Positions 22,151 to 32,992 of a stretch of DNA of 64,000 bases are shown one piece after another. The stretch spans positions 612,044 to 676,043 of the forward strand of contig KV748187.1 of the NCBI GenBank assembly GCA_001692895.1. Direction: 5' to 3'. Within the stretch, counting starts at the first letter, position 1. Every line of letters begins with the position of its first letter. Below the pieces are notes generated by a model. That model was given only the letters and a program-made list of their open reading frames with translations. It was not told the DNA's origin and ran no database searches. The position numbers and the translations under genes are program-made. The stretch comes from Cenococcum geophilum 1.58 (lineage: Eukaryota > Ascomycota > Dothideomycetes > Gloniales > Gloniaceae).

Positions 22151-25100
22151 ATGGAGACCTCTTACCCTCCTATAAAGCGTTACGGACCCGTTAATTACCT
22201 TTACGGACCGTTACGGAGACCTCTTACCCTTCCGCGAACTGTTATAGACCCGCTAACTGCCCTTACGGACTCTATAAGACCTCTACCACCCGCTATGTAC
22301 TATACTATACTACACAGTATAGCAGATATTAGTAAGCAAGTTAGTAAAGGCTAAAAGAAGTGGAGCCAGGGAGTTAACCTTACGTCCGCAAATAACATTA
22401 ATAACTATATTAAATTTAAAATCCTTAAATACAGATATTATAATTTTATAAATGACGATATATGGGAATAGTATAAAGAATACTTTGCGGACTTTACGGA
22501 AGCTATCTTTAAGACCTATAAACTTATAACTATCCGTAACCTACAAACCTTCCTCTGTAATTAAGGTGTATAGGTTAAAAAAGATAAGCGGGTTACTATC
22601 GCACAGTCTCTATATAATATATTATATAAAGAGGACTAAACAAAGTAGACTAAAGAGGAAATTTTAGACTAGGTTAAAGCCATTAAAGAACTCTTTGCTT
22701 CTTCCAAACTTAATAGGATCGCTAGCCTTATACCTAACCTACTTAACTAAATTTGTCTTATAAACCTAAGTAGTTTTAGAATTAATCTTACTAGCTAAAG
22801 TATACCTAGTACTTAAGTTACGGACCGTAATACCCCCGTAACCCAAATTACGGACTAAACCCCTCCCATTATTTAAGTTATAGACCTGCAAACCACCTAA
22901 GTAAAGACCTATAGTAAGGAGCTAGCTAACCTAGCTAAGCTCTATACCGACGAATCTAAGTATAGCGGTGAAAATGATAACTTTAACTTTAAACTAACTA
23001 TCTTTATGGACCTTTATTAGAAGGCTGATATTCCTAAACAGGAGTTTAGCTAAGCCTACTCTACCATACTACGCGGCCTAGCACTTAACTACTACTACAC
23101 TAACCTTAAGAGTAACCCCCTTGGTGTTCCCTTTAATAAGCTATACAAAGCCATATATAACTACTTTAAAGGACTAGAATATAAGCGTAATATCCTTACC
23201 TAATAAAATGCGACTAAGTTACGGACCGTAATAGATAAGAATACTGAAAAATCGACTATAGAGTGCCTGTAAATCCTTATTAAAGACCTCCGCCACCTAT
23301 AGTATAGTCTTAATATTAAGCTTTAAACGGACGACTTCCTGCACAATAAACTTATTACGGCTTACTAGGAAATAAAACCCTATAAATACGCCTATTATAA
23401 GCCCGCAGACACTATAGCTGGCCTTATTAACAATTTACGGTCCTTTATTATAACGTACAAAGCCTTAAACCCGCTAGGCAGTACTTAAGCCTTTATTACG
23501 GACCTATAAAATCCGCAAACTAACTTAGATACCTACTTTACGGACCGCCGCTACCGCTAGCAGTACCCGCATTGACTAGGTCCTACCCGCAACCCCCATA
23601 ATAACTCCCGTACAAAAGCATACCCCCGCAGATAAACTAGCTAAAAGTGCTTTATGTGTAGCAAGGAAGGATATTAGTCTATAAGGCATACCTAGAAAGA
23701 ACGTAATAAGTCTAAGAAGAGATTTAATAGACGGATTAACTAGTTTATCTTAGACTACGAAGGAGAGGAAGTAGAAGAGTCTCTTAATAAGTTAATAAAA
23801 GCCCTTACAATTAATTTTAACTCAGATATTTAGGAACAGGAGACCTTAGAGACATTCTTAACTACTTTTAGACCTTTTACGGACAGCTAAGCCTTTAATA
23901 TTACGACCGTATTAGCCGACCGCTCCTTTACACACTTAATTGCACCTAAAAACTGGCCCGTAAGCATATATATTAGACCCGTTACGGACGTTACGGACCA
24001 CGAACAGGACCTATTTGTATATATTATTATAGAACGCTATACCCCTAAAGAATTCTACGGCGTTATAATTAATATAGGTGCCTCTAAGAAGTCTACTATA
24101 GGTTACGGATAATACCTTATATATAAGACCACTATAAAGGATAATACGGACATTAATACTATGCAAACTGGGGCCGTAAATGTCCAATTTGGCATTGGCT
24201 TAACCGTATTAATTAGATTAGTTAAAGTCAAGACTCTAATTGGCCCAGTTAACTTCTATATAGTAAAAGCGGACACCCCTTTCCTACTCTACCTTGCGGA
24301 CATAGATAGACTATAGGTTTACTATAATAATGTTACGGATACCCTAATTGGCCCCGTAACTGCCCTAAGAAGTAAGAATATTACCCTACTAATTATACGA
24401 CGATTTGGACACCCGTTCCTTATATAGGGAGAGACTTTACGGACCTATATTTAGGAATCTTTTGACTATAACCCGTGCTACCTCACCAGTACAGAAATCC
24501 ACCGCCTATACCGCTGTTTCGGCCACCCATTAGCCGAAAAGCTGTATAGAGTCCTTAAACGTTCTAGATATAACGACGTTAATAGGAAGGCAATTAACCA
24601 CCTAACCAAATACTGCTCCTTCTGCCAGAAATACAGACGTTCCCTGGGCCAATTTAAGTTTACTCTTTATAAAGACTTTAATTTTAACTACTTAGTGTAC
24701 GTAGATATTATGTATATTAACGGCAGCCTAGTATTATATATAATTAACGAGGCAACCCGCTATTAAGCCGCCCGTTGGTTGCAAAATATATCTATAAAAC
24801 ATACTAGGGATATTTTACGGACCTGCTAGATTAACACATACGTTGGACCCCCTAAGTATATTACCTATAACGCTAGTAGGAACTTTATTAGTAAGGAATT
24901 CCAACAGTATGCTACGGCTATGGCTATTTTAATAAAAGCCGTTTTAGTTAAGGCATACTGGTCCGTTAGGCTTATTAAGCGAGCCTACCTAGCTCTACGG
25001 AGAGCTTACTAGATTATTACGGATGAGTGTAAGGATATCTAAAAGGAACTGGCTTTATAGATGGCCGTAAAAGCCGTTAACGACACTGCTGGCCCTAATG

Positions 25101-27241
25101 GGCTAGTACCCACCCTCTTGGTTTACGGAGCCTACCTAAGGATAAGCAACCTAGGCCCTCCTACCCCATCTATTACGGAACGAGCAGCTATAATACGGAA
25201 GGCAATAGCCGAAATAGTTAAATTACGGGCTAAATAAACTGTTAATAACGCTCTATACTACCGCAACGGACCTAATATAACCTTAGTATACAACCTCCCG
25301 CTTAATTCTATAGTCTTCGTATAGTGTAAGAGCGGCAATTAAACTGGACCTTACCGTTTACTAGCTGTAGAAGACGAAACGTACTACGTATAACTCCCTA
25401 GCAGACCAACTAGCTTTAGAAGCACGTCCATAAAACCCTATTTTTGGCCCGAATATACCTATAACGTTAAACCAGACGAACTAGAAGCACCCGCCAAACT
25501 AGATAAACTAGAAGCACCCTTACCTACTCTAGAAGTCCCCTATAAACTTACTAAACCTACTAAACCTGCCGTAAAGCGTGGTTAAGGACGCCCCTAAAAG
25601 CACCCCGTAACTAAAAACCCCGTAATAAAAAACCACCTAACCTCCGCAGACACATCCGCAAGGCAACCTCCGCCTGCGGATATATCAGTTCTAGTACAGA
25701 AAACCCCTTTTACGGACTTACAACGTAAAGAGATTAACGAACTACTTAAAAAAGGCGTCTTTGCGGTTATAATGGAGAAAGACGTTCCGCAAGGCGTCCG
25801 TATATTTAACTCGCGCTTTATTAATAAAATTAAGCACCCTGGCACTAATAAAGCCTTTAAAAAGTTAAGGCTTATTATATAAGCTTATAACGACTAGGGA
25901 AAGGACTTAGTCCTTACGCAATCGCCTATAATTTAACGAGTTAGTTAACGGATTATACTTACACTTACGCCTAGACTATAGCAAACTAAACCCATAGCCC
26001 TCTACTTACGGGATATCTTATAAGCCTACGTGCAGTCTAATACCTACCTAAGTAGGAACATTTTTATACGACTACCCCTTAAGCTTAACCTGCAACTAGG
26101 AACAATTTTATAGGTTATAAAACCCCTTTACGGAGTGCCAGAAGCTAGAAACCACTGGTTTAAGACGTACCACCAGCATTACGTCCGTAAACTTAAAACG
26201 GAACAGTTAACCTACGACCCCTGCCTTCTATACACACTATTAAACGGCCTTGGTATTATTGGACTCCAAATAGACAATACCCTCTTCTTAGCGGACCGGA
26301 CTTTTATGGACGCTAAAGAGACTAAATTATAAAGGGCTAAGTTCCTAGCAAAGCCGTAAGAGTAGTTAACTAAGTAGACCCCAATTAAGTTTAATAGAGG
26401 CTTAATTATATAAAAGGGCAACTTAATCTAGCTAACTTAGGAACGCCAAGCTTAAAACCTAAGGCTTGTTACAGCAAAGCCTATGGACCTTACTAGTTCC
26501 TATAGAGAGACCCGTAAAACCGTAAATATAAAGGACCAATACATTGTATAGCGTGTAAGAGGCGCCTATATTGCCACAGTCTGTTAACCCAAATCTGCCT
26601 ACAATTTATCCTTTACGGCCTAGGTAATAGATCTATAAGAGGAAAATACTAAGCAGCTAAATAAGCGTATTTAGTGGTAAATTGATAATGCAATAAGAGG
26701 ACTTACTTTCGTACTACTAGACCTAAATTCCCTTAGCGTACTAGTATTTACGGACGCCTCCTTTACTAATAATAAAGACCTATTATTATAAATTGGCTTT
26801 GTAATTATACTTATGGACCGTAATTAAGACGCAAATATACTGCACTGGTCTTTAATTAAATGTAAATGAGTAACCCGCAGTATACTAGCTTCTAAATTAT
26901 ACGCACTAGCCTATAGCTTTAATATAGGAGCCGCAATTAAGTTAATAATCCAGAAGATCCTATAATTAGAGCAGTTACCCCTGGTTTTATATACCGATTT
27001 AAAGTCCCTCTACGACTACCTAGTCAAACTAGGTACAACATAAGAGAAGAGGCTCATGGTCGACCTAATGTGCTTACGTCAGGCCTATAAACGACGTGAG
27101 ATTACGGAGGTTAAATGGATTAGCAGCGGAGACAACCCAGCGGACGCTATGACTAAGGTAAAGCTGTGCTAAGCTCTTAAAACCCTAATTAACACAAATA
27201 GGCTTAACCTAAGGGTTATAGAATGGGTGGAACGAGACTAA
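22151..27241 (+). pseudogene. Gag-Pol polyprotein pseudogene of Copia-1
   Basis: One frame of 1697 codons, including the stop, holds the whole polyprotein. I chose the ATG at 22151 because it opens the frame after the leader; 22295 is an in-frame alternative. Gag comes first, with a zinc knuckle near codon 500 (CFMCSKEG). A protease-like NIGASKKS follows near 24068. A pre-integrase segment (LYRCFGHPLAEKLYRV) comes next. Integrase has Asp at codon 852, but Asn at 907 and Lys at 943 where the D,D-35-E motif needs Asp and Glu. RT reads QIDN near codons 1374-1376, where the active site should have two Asp. RNase H keeps Asp at codon 1535 (TDASF). Stops are almost all Gln or Trp codons converted by transitions. 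Confidence 0.93.
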
Positions 27242-27253
27242 CGGAGCACTTAT

Positions 27254-27345
27254 GGTTCATTTACGGCCCGTCAGAAGGCCGTACGGTTTATTTACGGCCC
27301 GTTAGAAGGCCGCACGGTTTATTTTACGGACCGTAAGCAGGACTT
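27254..27345 (+). repeat. 31-bp tandem repeat at the 3' end of Copia-1
   Basis: Three units begin at 27254, 27285 and 27316 (GGTTCATTTACGGCCCG, GGTTTATTTACGGCCCG, then a diverged GGTTTATTTTACGGACCG). They lie after the stop codon and before the 3' LTR. Each contains the TTACGG core that is abundant throughout this element. Confidence 0.85.
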
Positions 27346-27488
27346 ACGGCTAGCTTAGAGCACCGTTTGGAAGGCAGCCCGGAAGGCACCTTAGGAGGGA
27401 TTTCCTATGTATTTCTTTTGTGTTTTACGGCTCTATTAAAGCAATTACAGAGGTTAGATACAAGCGAGTTATTTTCAAGTGCCGCCAG

Positions 27489-27707
27489 TGTATGATTACA
27501 GCACGTGGTATACCAAACGCGTAGTTACGCGTTTAGTGCACCAACCACTTAGGTGCTAACTAATCAGGGGGAGGCGCGTCAGTATATAGACCACGTAGTC
27601 TACCTCGATAGAATCGACAGTCACCACCATCCAAAAGAGCATACAATACTATACGTATTTCGTGCCCCTGGATATGACTCAATTGTATTATTAAGTTAAT
27701 ACAAACA
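27489..27707 (+). repeat. 3' LTR of Copia-1
   Basis: 219 bp, starting TGTATGATTACAGC and ending AATACAAACA, followed by the target duplication TATAG. No clear purine tract precedes it. Confidence 0.97.
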
Positions 27708-27712
27708 TATAG

Positions 27713-29660
27713 ATATAGGGAAAAGAATAATAAGAACTGTTTAAGAAAGTTAAGAGGTTGTTTACCTAGGAGCTAGTTCTTAAAATCTATTAACTAGGAC
27801 TAGAGACGGTTATAGAAATAGATATATTAGACTTTATACTAGGAGTATACTTTATATAAAAGCATCTAGATAGATAGCATCCAGTGGCATACTATAGTTA
27901 AAAGATAACACTACTAGAACTAAACTATAACATCTATAACAAGGAGTTATTAGGTATAGTTATAACACTAAAAAAATAAAGAGCATTCTTATAAGGTATA
28001 GAGAAACCATTTATAGTTAAAACGGATTATAAAAACCTAACGGGATTTCTAATAATAAAGGAACTTAACTAAAGACAGGTTAAATAGGCAGAGATACTTA
28101 CAAAATACTATTTTAAGATTTAGTATACTAAGGGCACAAATAACACGTAAGCTAATGCGTTAAGTAGAAAAACTAAATTACAAAATAACAAAAAGCTATT
28201 AGGGGCTTTACTATAAAAGGATATAAATAAACTAATTAGATACAATTATCCAAAAATTACAGTAACTTAGGAAGATAAGTTAGAAAGAATTTACGAGATA
28301 CTGGAAAGCTTTTAGGTATAAAGAATTCTAGAAGTATAGCTAGAAGATCTATAAGTGGATATATATAAAAACCAAAAAGTAAAGTATATCCTAAGAAGTA
28401 TAGCAGAGTACTTTATAGAAGATTTCTATAAGGGACCAACCTAAGGATATAATGGAGCTATGGGCTTAGTATTAAGACTCTAAGAGGAGTATATTATTAA
28501 TGGAATTTAGAGGATAGCTAGGAAAGTTACTAAGGAATGCTTAGATTGCTAAAGGAATAAACTAATAAGGCATAAGCTGTACAGAGGGCTATAACCTATT
28601 AAAATACTAGAGAGACCATAGGAGGTTATATTATAGGACTTTATTGTTAAGTTACTAAAGTTAAGAGACCCTATTACTGGACAAGATTATAACGCGATTT
28701 TAGTAATAGTAGATAAGCTTACAAAGTGGGGATACTTTATAGTATGCATAGAAGAAATATCAGCAGAAGATATCGCTAGAATCTATATTAAAGAAGTATT
28801 TATAAGATATAAAGTATTAAGTAAGATTATATTAGATAGAGATCTAAGATTTATAGTAGCATTCTAAGAGGTATTCTTAGCGGAATAAGGAGTTAGAGTA
28901 GTAACTTTTACTATATATTATCCGCAAACAGACGGTTAAATAGAGAGATTAAATTAGACACTAGAATAGTATCTAAGATATTATATTAATCACGCATAGA
29001 ATAATTAGGTATCGCTATTACTAGTTATATAGTTTATATATAACGCGACACCATAAGAGGGAATAGGCACTTTACTATTTAAGGCGAATTATAGATATAA
29101 GCTAAAAACATTATTATCGCCACGTTAAGTAAAGAAGACGAGTAGTACAGCTAAATAAAGAATGGAGACTTTAATAAATCTTTATATAAACCTTATAGAA
29201 ACAGCTAAGGTAGTATAGCAAAGAATAAAAAAATACTACGATGCTAGGAGATCTAAGGGACCAGATCTTAAGGAGGGAGATAAAGTGTAGCTACTATATA
29301 AGAATTTCAAAAGTTGATAACTAAGTAAGAAGTTAGACTACGTCAAACTAGGACCTTTTAAAATCATGCAGAAGTTTTTATCGGTTACGTTTAAGTTAAA
29401 ACTACTAGCTAAAATAAAAATCTACCCTATACAGCATATTATAATGCTAGAGCCAGTATACGGGAATGTTAAGCCACTAATCTATAAAGAAGACACGTAT
29501 AGAGGATAGAAAGAGAATAAATGGTAAGTTTTAAGGATTATTAGTTATAAGGATATAGATAATGAAATATAGTATAAAGTAAAGTAGATAGGCTATACTA
29601 AGACTACCTAGGAGCTATTAAAGAATCTAAAGAACGCTATAGGAAAGGTATAGGAGTATT
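27713..29660 (+). pseudogene. RNase H, integrase and chromodomain pseudogene of Gypsy C1
   Basis: This continues C1 after Copia-1. RNase H remnants cover about 27790-28160. The integrase core is readable: DFIVKLLKLRDPITGQDYN near 28639 (first Asp), SKIILDRDLRFIVAF near 28819 (second Asp) and TDG-IERLN near 28931 (Glu present, a stop in between). DARRSKGPDLKEGDKV marks the C-terminal part (about 29243-29290). A chromodomain follows at about 29535-29640 (YKDIDNEIQYKVK, then IGYTKTTQELLK with Gln/Trp codons as stops). The rest to 30400 is 3' non-coding sequence without recognisable content. Confidence 0.85.
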
Positions 29661-30400
29661 AGAAGAAAATAGGTTAGGTAATATTAATAAAGAAGGATTG
29701 CTAAAGAATAAGTTACTTAAGGGGGACCTAGGAAAAGCAACTGCCGAACTACTTAGAGTTGTTCCCTTTACTATAGGAGGAGAGTCGGTTCTCTTATTAC
29801 CAAGTTCCTATAAACCTTATTTTATAAGTTTCCACTCCTTAAAATAAACCTTCTTACGCACTTTCTTAAGGCGGATTAACCAAGTAGACGCAGTAAGGCG
29901 GGAGTTAAGGGCTCGCTATTAAGCATTAGCAGCCTCTCTCTTAGCATTATAAGAATGACGAAGTTTAGCCAGGGCTACTAAGAGCTTATTATTAAGCTTT
30001 GCAGCGATAGATTAAACATAAAACCCTATAACAAATTACTTAGGGAACTTAGAGACTATTAAGAGTTATAAGACGTATATATTTAGCGTTAGAAATAGAG
30101 CAAACGTCATAGGACGAATAAATATTCGCTTTAGTGCACTCTAAATATAAAGAGGGTTACTAGGAGGAAGGACTTACTAATATAACATAAACTAACCCCT
30201 CTTTCGCATAATAAGAACACGAAGATAGCATAATCTTACCTAACGATAATATTATAGCAACGGTACGAGACCGACGGGCTGTAGAGGAAGGAGAATTTAC
30301 TTTAGGTATAATAAGTAACGATATTAACCAAATTAATTAGACGGATATTACACCTCTAGTAAACAACTTAGAGATATTAAGGATCTTTAAGGACGAAGAT

Positions 30401-30414
30401 AAAGAGGAGGGAGA
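30401..30414 (+). promoter_or_regulatory. Polypurine tract of Gypsy C1
   Basis: AAAGAGGAGGGAGA lies three bases upstream of the 3' LTR, the expected plus-strand priming site. Confidence 0.8.
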
Positions 30415-30417
30415 TAG

Positions 30418-30843
30418 TATTACGGACGCTTTAAGTACGATATTATAACTACTTGGAGAAGAGTTAGAAGAAGCTAGTTAGTTAATATAAGTATAGTTTA
30501 GGATAGAGCCGATAGAACCATGTGACGAGGAATAGTAGTACAAGTTACGTGAGGTAATCTGTGTAATCTGTATGATCTGTAGGATCTGCGACAGAGTAGA
30601 TAGAGTACACGTATATTACGTATAAGAAGGATTTCTTAGGAGTACGGTTATGTATTTAAGGACGCTTAATCCCTACCTAGATAGTTCCTTCCTTATAGTA
30701 ATTCTTAGAATACAATTAGAGTTAATCTATTAGGCAACTACTCCACTAGTTGTTATTACGTTGTTGACTTAAGTATTGCATCACCTATATACCTAGCCCA
30801 TTAATAGAACCTATCGTAGTACTTGCTACAAGGTTCCGTTATA
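30418..30843 (+). repeat. 3' LTR of Gypsy C1
   Basis: 426 bp, starting TATTACGGACGC and ending GGTTCCGTTATA, followed by the target duplication GTAAG. Confidence 0.95.
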
Positions 30844-30848
30844 GTAAG

Positions 30849-31420
30849 ACGTAAATAAAGCTACTAAACGCGTAAATATTAAAGAAGAAGAAGAAGAAGA
30901 AGAAGAAGAAGAAGAGGGCTCTATATTATATAATTACGGTAGGCCTTTTTATATAAAATTAGAAGCCCTATATACGCTAACATAGATATAAGAGTAGGAG
31001 AGGGTTAAAAAACGGATTATTAAGGTAACGGTAAGGTTAAAGGCGCGCTAAGGCCCTCTATATTAACCTAGTACTAACCTAGGCCTTAAAGACGCGTCTA
31101 AAAAGTAGGAGCTACTACTAAAGGGGGAGGTAATATATGGACGATATATTGCGGACCTTAGGGGGTTACACGTAACCTAAGGTTATGCTAAGCTTAACCC
31201 GGACCTCCAATACCTAGGTATATAGACTTAGAAAATATTTATTAAATTATACCCTATTAGATCTCCTCTATAGGCCCTTAGCGCGAGCTTATTTAAGAGG
31301 ATAGGCTCTATAGCTATAGACCCATAGGTAAGCTATATTAGATTTTAATAGTAATGAGTTTATTACTAACTAGACTTTCTTAAATAGTGTTTACTACCTA
31401 AGTCTTCTACTAGGCGTTTA
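30849..31420 (+). pseudogene. Right part of an unidentified acidic-tract reading frame split by C1
   Basis: Right after C1 a plus-strand frame reads DVNKATKRVNIKEEEE, with about eleven Glu encoded by a GAA run, then RPFYIKLEALYTLT, KGEVIYGRYIADLRGLHVT and FKRIGSIAIDP. The few stops are TAA/TAG codons of the Gln or Trp type. It ends where the C-type fragment X begins. I do not recognise the family. It could be a captured host gene or an unknown transposon protein. Its left part should lie before C1 (10281-10526), giving a gene broken by insertion. Confidence 0.45.
30882..30915 (+). repeat. GAA trinucleotide microsatellite
   Basis: About ten to eleven uninterrupted GAA units. In the plus-strand frame of the surrounding pseudogene they encode poly-Glu. 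GAA has no CpA or TpG, so RIP cannot mutate it, which may explain its purity. Confidence 0.95.
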
Positions 31421-31429
31421 ATTAAGTAG

Positions 31430-32560
31430 ATAAGTAGCTACTTTATTAAAAAATTTTCAAGTTAATAACTAAGTAAGAAGTTAGACCACGTTAGACTAGG
31501 ACTATTTAAAATCGTAGCTAAAATTTTAGAAGTTATATATAGACTTAACTTACTAGCAAAGATAAAGATCTACCCTATATAGTATATCGCGATGCTAGAG
31601 CTAGCGTATAGAGACGTAAAGCTATTAGAAGCAGATATATATAAGGGATAAAAAGAGGACAAATAGTAGGTTTTAAAGATTGTTAATTATAAGGATATTA
31701 ATAATAAAAATATAGTATAAAGTAAAGTAGATAGGCTATAATAAGACTACTTAGTAACTACTATAAAACCTAGAGAACGCTATAGAAAAGGTATAGAAGT
31801 ATTAGAGGAGAACAGGTTAGGTAATATTAAAAAGGAGCTAAAGATAAAGGGATTGGTTAAAGGTAATAGACGAGCTAGATTATCTAGAGGATCTACTACT
31901 AGCGTATAAACTATTTCCGCCTCTTTATAATTAGAATAATTTTTAGCCTCTTTAGCCTTAAGCTTATAGAGACCTTACTTAGTAAGACGCTACTCTTTAG
32001 AGCGCACTTTCTTACAGACCTTTTTAAGGCGGATAAGACGAGTATAAGTGGTCTGTTAAGCCTTAAACACTTTTTACTCTTTAGTATAAATCCGCTCCCT
32101 ATTATTACAAAGCTTTTATACTTTAGTAAGAGTAGTAGTAAGTTTATCCTTAAGGTAGGATGCCTTAGATTAAATACGGGACCCTATAACAAATTAGATA
32201 AAGAAGTTAAAGACTTTAAATACTAATAAGGTATGTATACTTAGCGTTAGAAATAAACTAAATATTATAAAACAACCGTATATTCGCTCGCGTATATTTA
32301 GTATAAAAGGAAGATTAGCAACTAAATAGAGCCGTAATTATAATATATACTAACTTTCTTTCCTTATAATAAGAATAGGACGGTATAACTTTACTAAGTA
32401 AAAGGATAATAGTTACTAGCTAATTATAATAATTAGACGTAAAGGATTTAATAAAAGGCATTAAAAATAATAAAGGCTATTAAATTAGAAATAGGAATAC
32501 TATACCTTTAATAAACGACTTAGAGATAGGAGATATCTCTAAGGACAAAGATAAAAAGGA
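31430..32560 (+). pseudogene. Integrase C-terminus and chromodomain pseudogene of X
   Basis: Sequence from about 31440 aligns with C1 29290 onward: the integrase tail (FKV, RLNLLAKIKIYPI) and then a chromodomain around 31680-31790 that includes the IGY core. Downstream sequence (31900-32560) is 3' non-coding and resembles the same part of Z (51560-52200) more than C1, so X and Z form one subfamily. A purine tract (AAAAAGGAGGGGGA, 32553-32566) precedes the LTR. Confidence 0.7.
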
Positions 32561-32569
32561 GGGGGATAG

Positions 32570-32992
32570 TATTACGGACCTTATATTAGCAGTAGTATAA
32601 CTACTAAGAAGAGATATAAATAGGTTAGTTAAGATAGTATAGGAGGCGCTAGAACTAATTAAGCTATAGAATAAGGGGTAACTAAGTTATATAGCTAGTT
32701 ATGTTATAAGTTTAGTACGTAGAAATATAGAAACGTAGGAACGTAGAACGTATTAACGTACTAATATACTAATATACTTAGTATATTTCTTAGGCGCAGT
32801 ATTATATATTTAAAGGACTATAGTCCCTACCTAGATAGTTTTCTTCTTTATAGTAAATCTTAAAATATAATTAGAGTTAATTTATTAGGCAACTACTCCA
32901 CTAGTTATTATTACATTATTAACTTCTTATTTACCTATACACCTAGCCTATTAACGAGTTTACCGTAGTATTTCCTACAAGGCTTTATTACA
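32570..32992 (+). repeat. 3' LTR of fragment X
   Basis: 423 bp, starting TATTACGGACC and ending GGCTTTATTACA. It belongs to the same subfamily as the LTRs at 35087-35493 and 52215-52633, and is a relative of the C1 LTR. Confidence 0.9.

Larger units (their letters stand above)
21649..27707 (+). mobile_element. Ty1/Copia retrotransposon Copia-1, full length, RIP-mutated
   Basis: 6059 bp with two 219-bp LTRs and the target duplication TATAG (21644-21648 and 27708-27712), inserted in C1 between RT and RNase H. A single frame of 5091 bp (22151-27241) encodes Gag, protease, integrase, RT and RNase H in Copia order, with no frame shift. Its LTR is related to the inverted LTR dimer at 38944-39444. 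The interior is unusually dense in the hexamer TACGGA. Confidence 0.97.
10532..30843 (+). mobile_element. Gypsy chromovirus C1 with two nested elements
   Basis: Two 426-bp LTRs (10532-10957 and 30418-30843) and the target duplication GTAAG (10527-10531 and 30844-30848) define it. Inside lie Gag, zinc knuckle, protease, RT, RNase H, integrase and chromodomain. D (14585-20911) is inserted between protease and RT, and Copia-1 (21649-27707) between RT and RNase H. Without the insertions it is about 7.9 kb, long for the group because Gag has an extended acidic linker. Related but more decayed C-type pieces are X, Y and Z (31420-52633). Confidence 0.95.
31420..32992 (+). mobile_element. Fragment X: 3' end of a C-type Gypsy element
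   Basis: Only the 3' part remains: the end of integrase, a chromodomain and the 3' LTR. The 5' end is missing; similarity to C1 begins near 31423. The LTR ends exactly where reversed Gag sequence of fragment Y starts (32993), so X probably inserted into Y with CTAGA as the right-hand target copy, and a later deletion removed the left side. Confidence 0.8.

Noticed and set aside
25594..25845. Minus-strand open frame of 83 codons
   Set aside because: Shadow of the Copia-1 polyprotein, which reads on the plus strand here.
26135..26421. Two overlapping short frames, one per strand
   Set aside because: The plus one is a stop-free piece of the Copia-1 RT frame and the minus one its shadow; neither is a separate gene.
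10532..30843. Endogenous virus with an envelope gene
   Set aside because: Between integrase/chromodomain and the 3' LTR there is only non-coding sequence; no envelope-like frame is present in any Gypsy copy.
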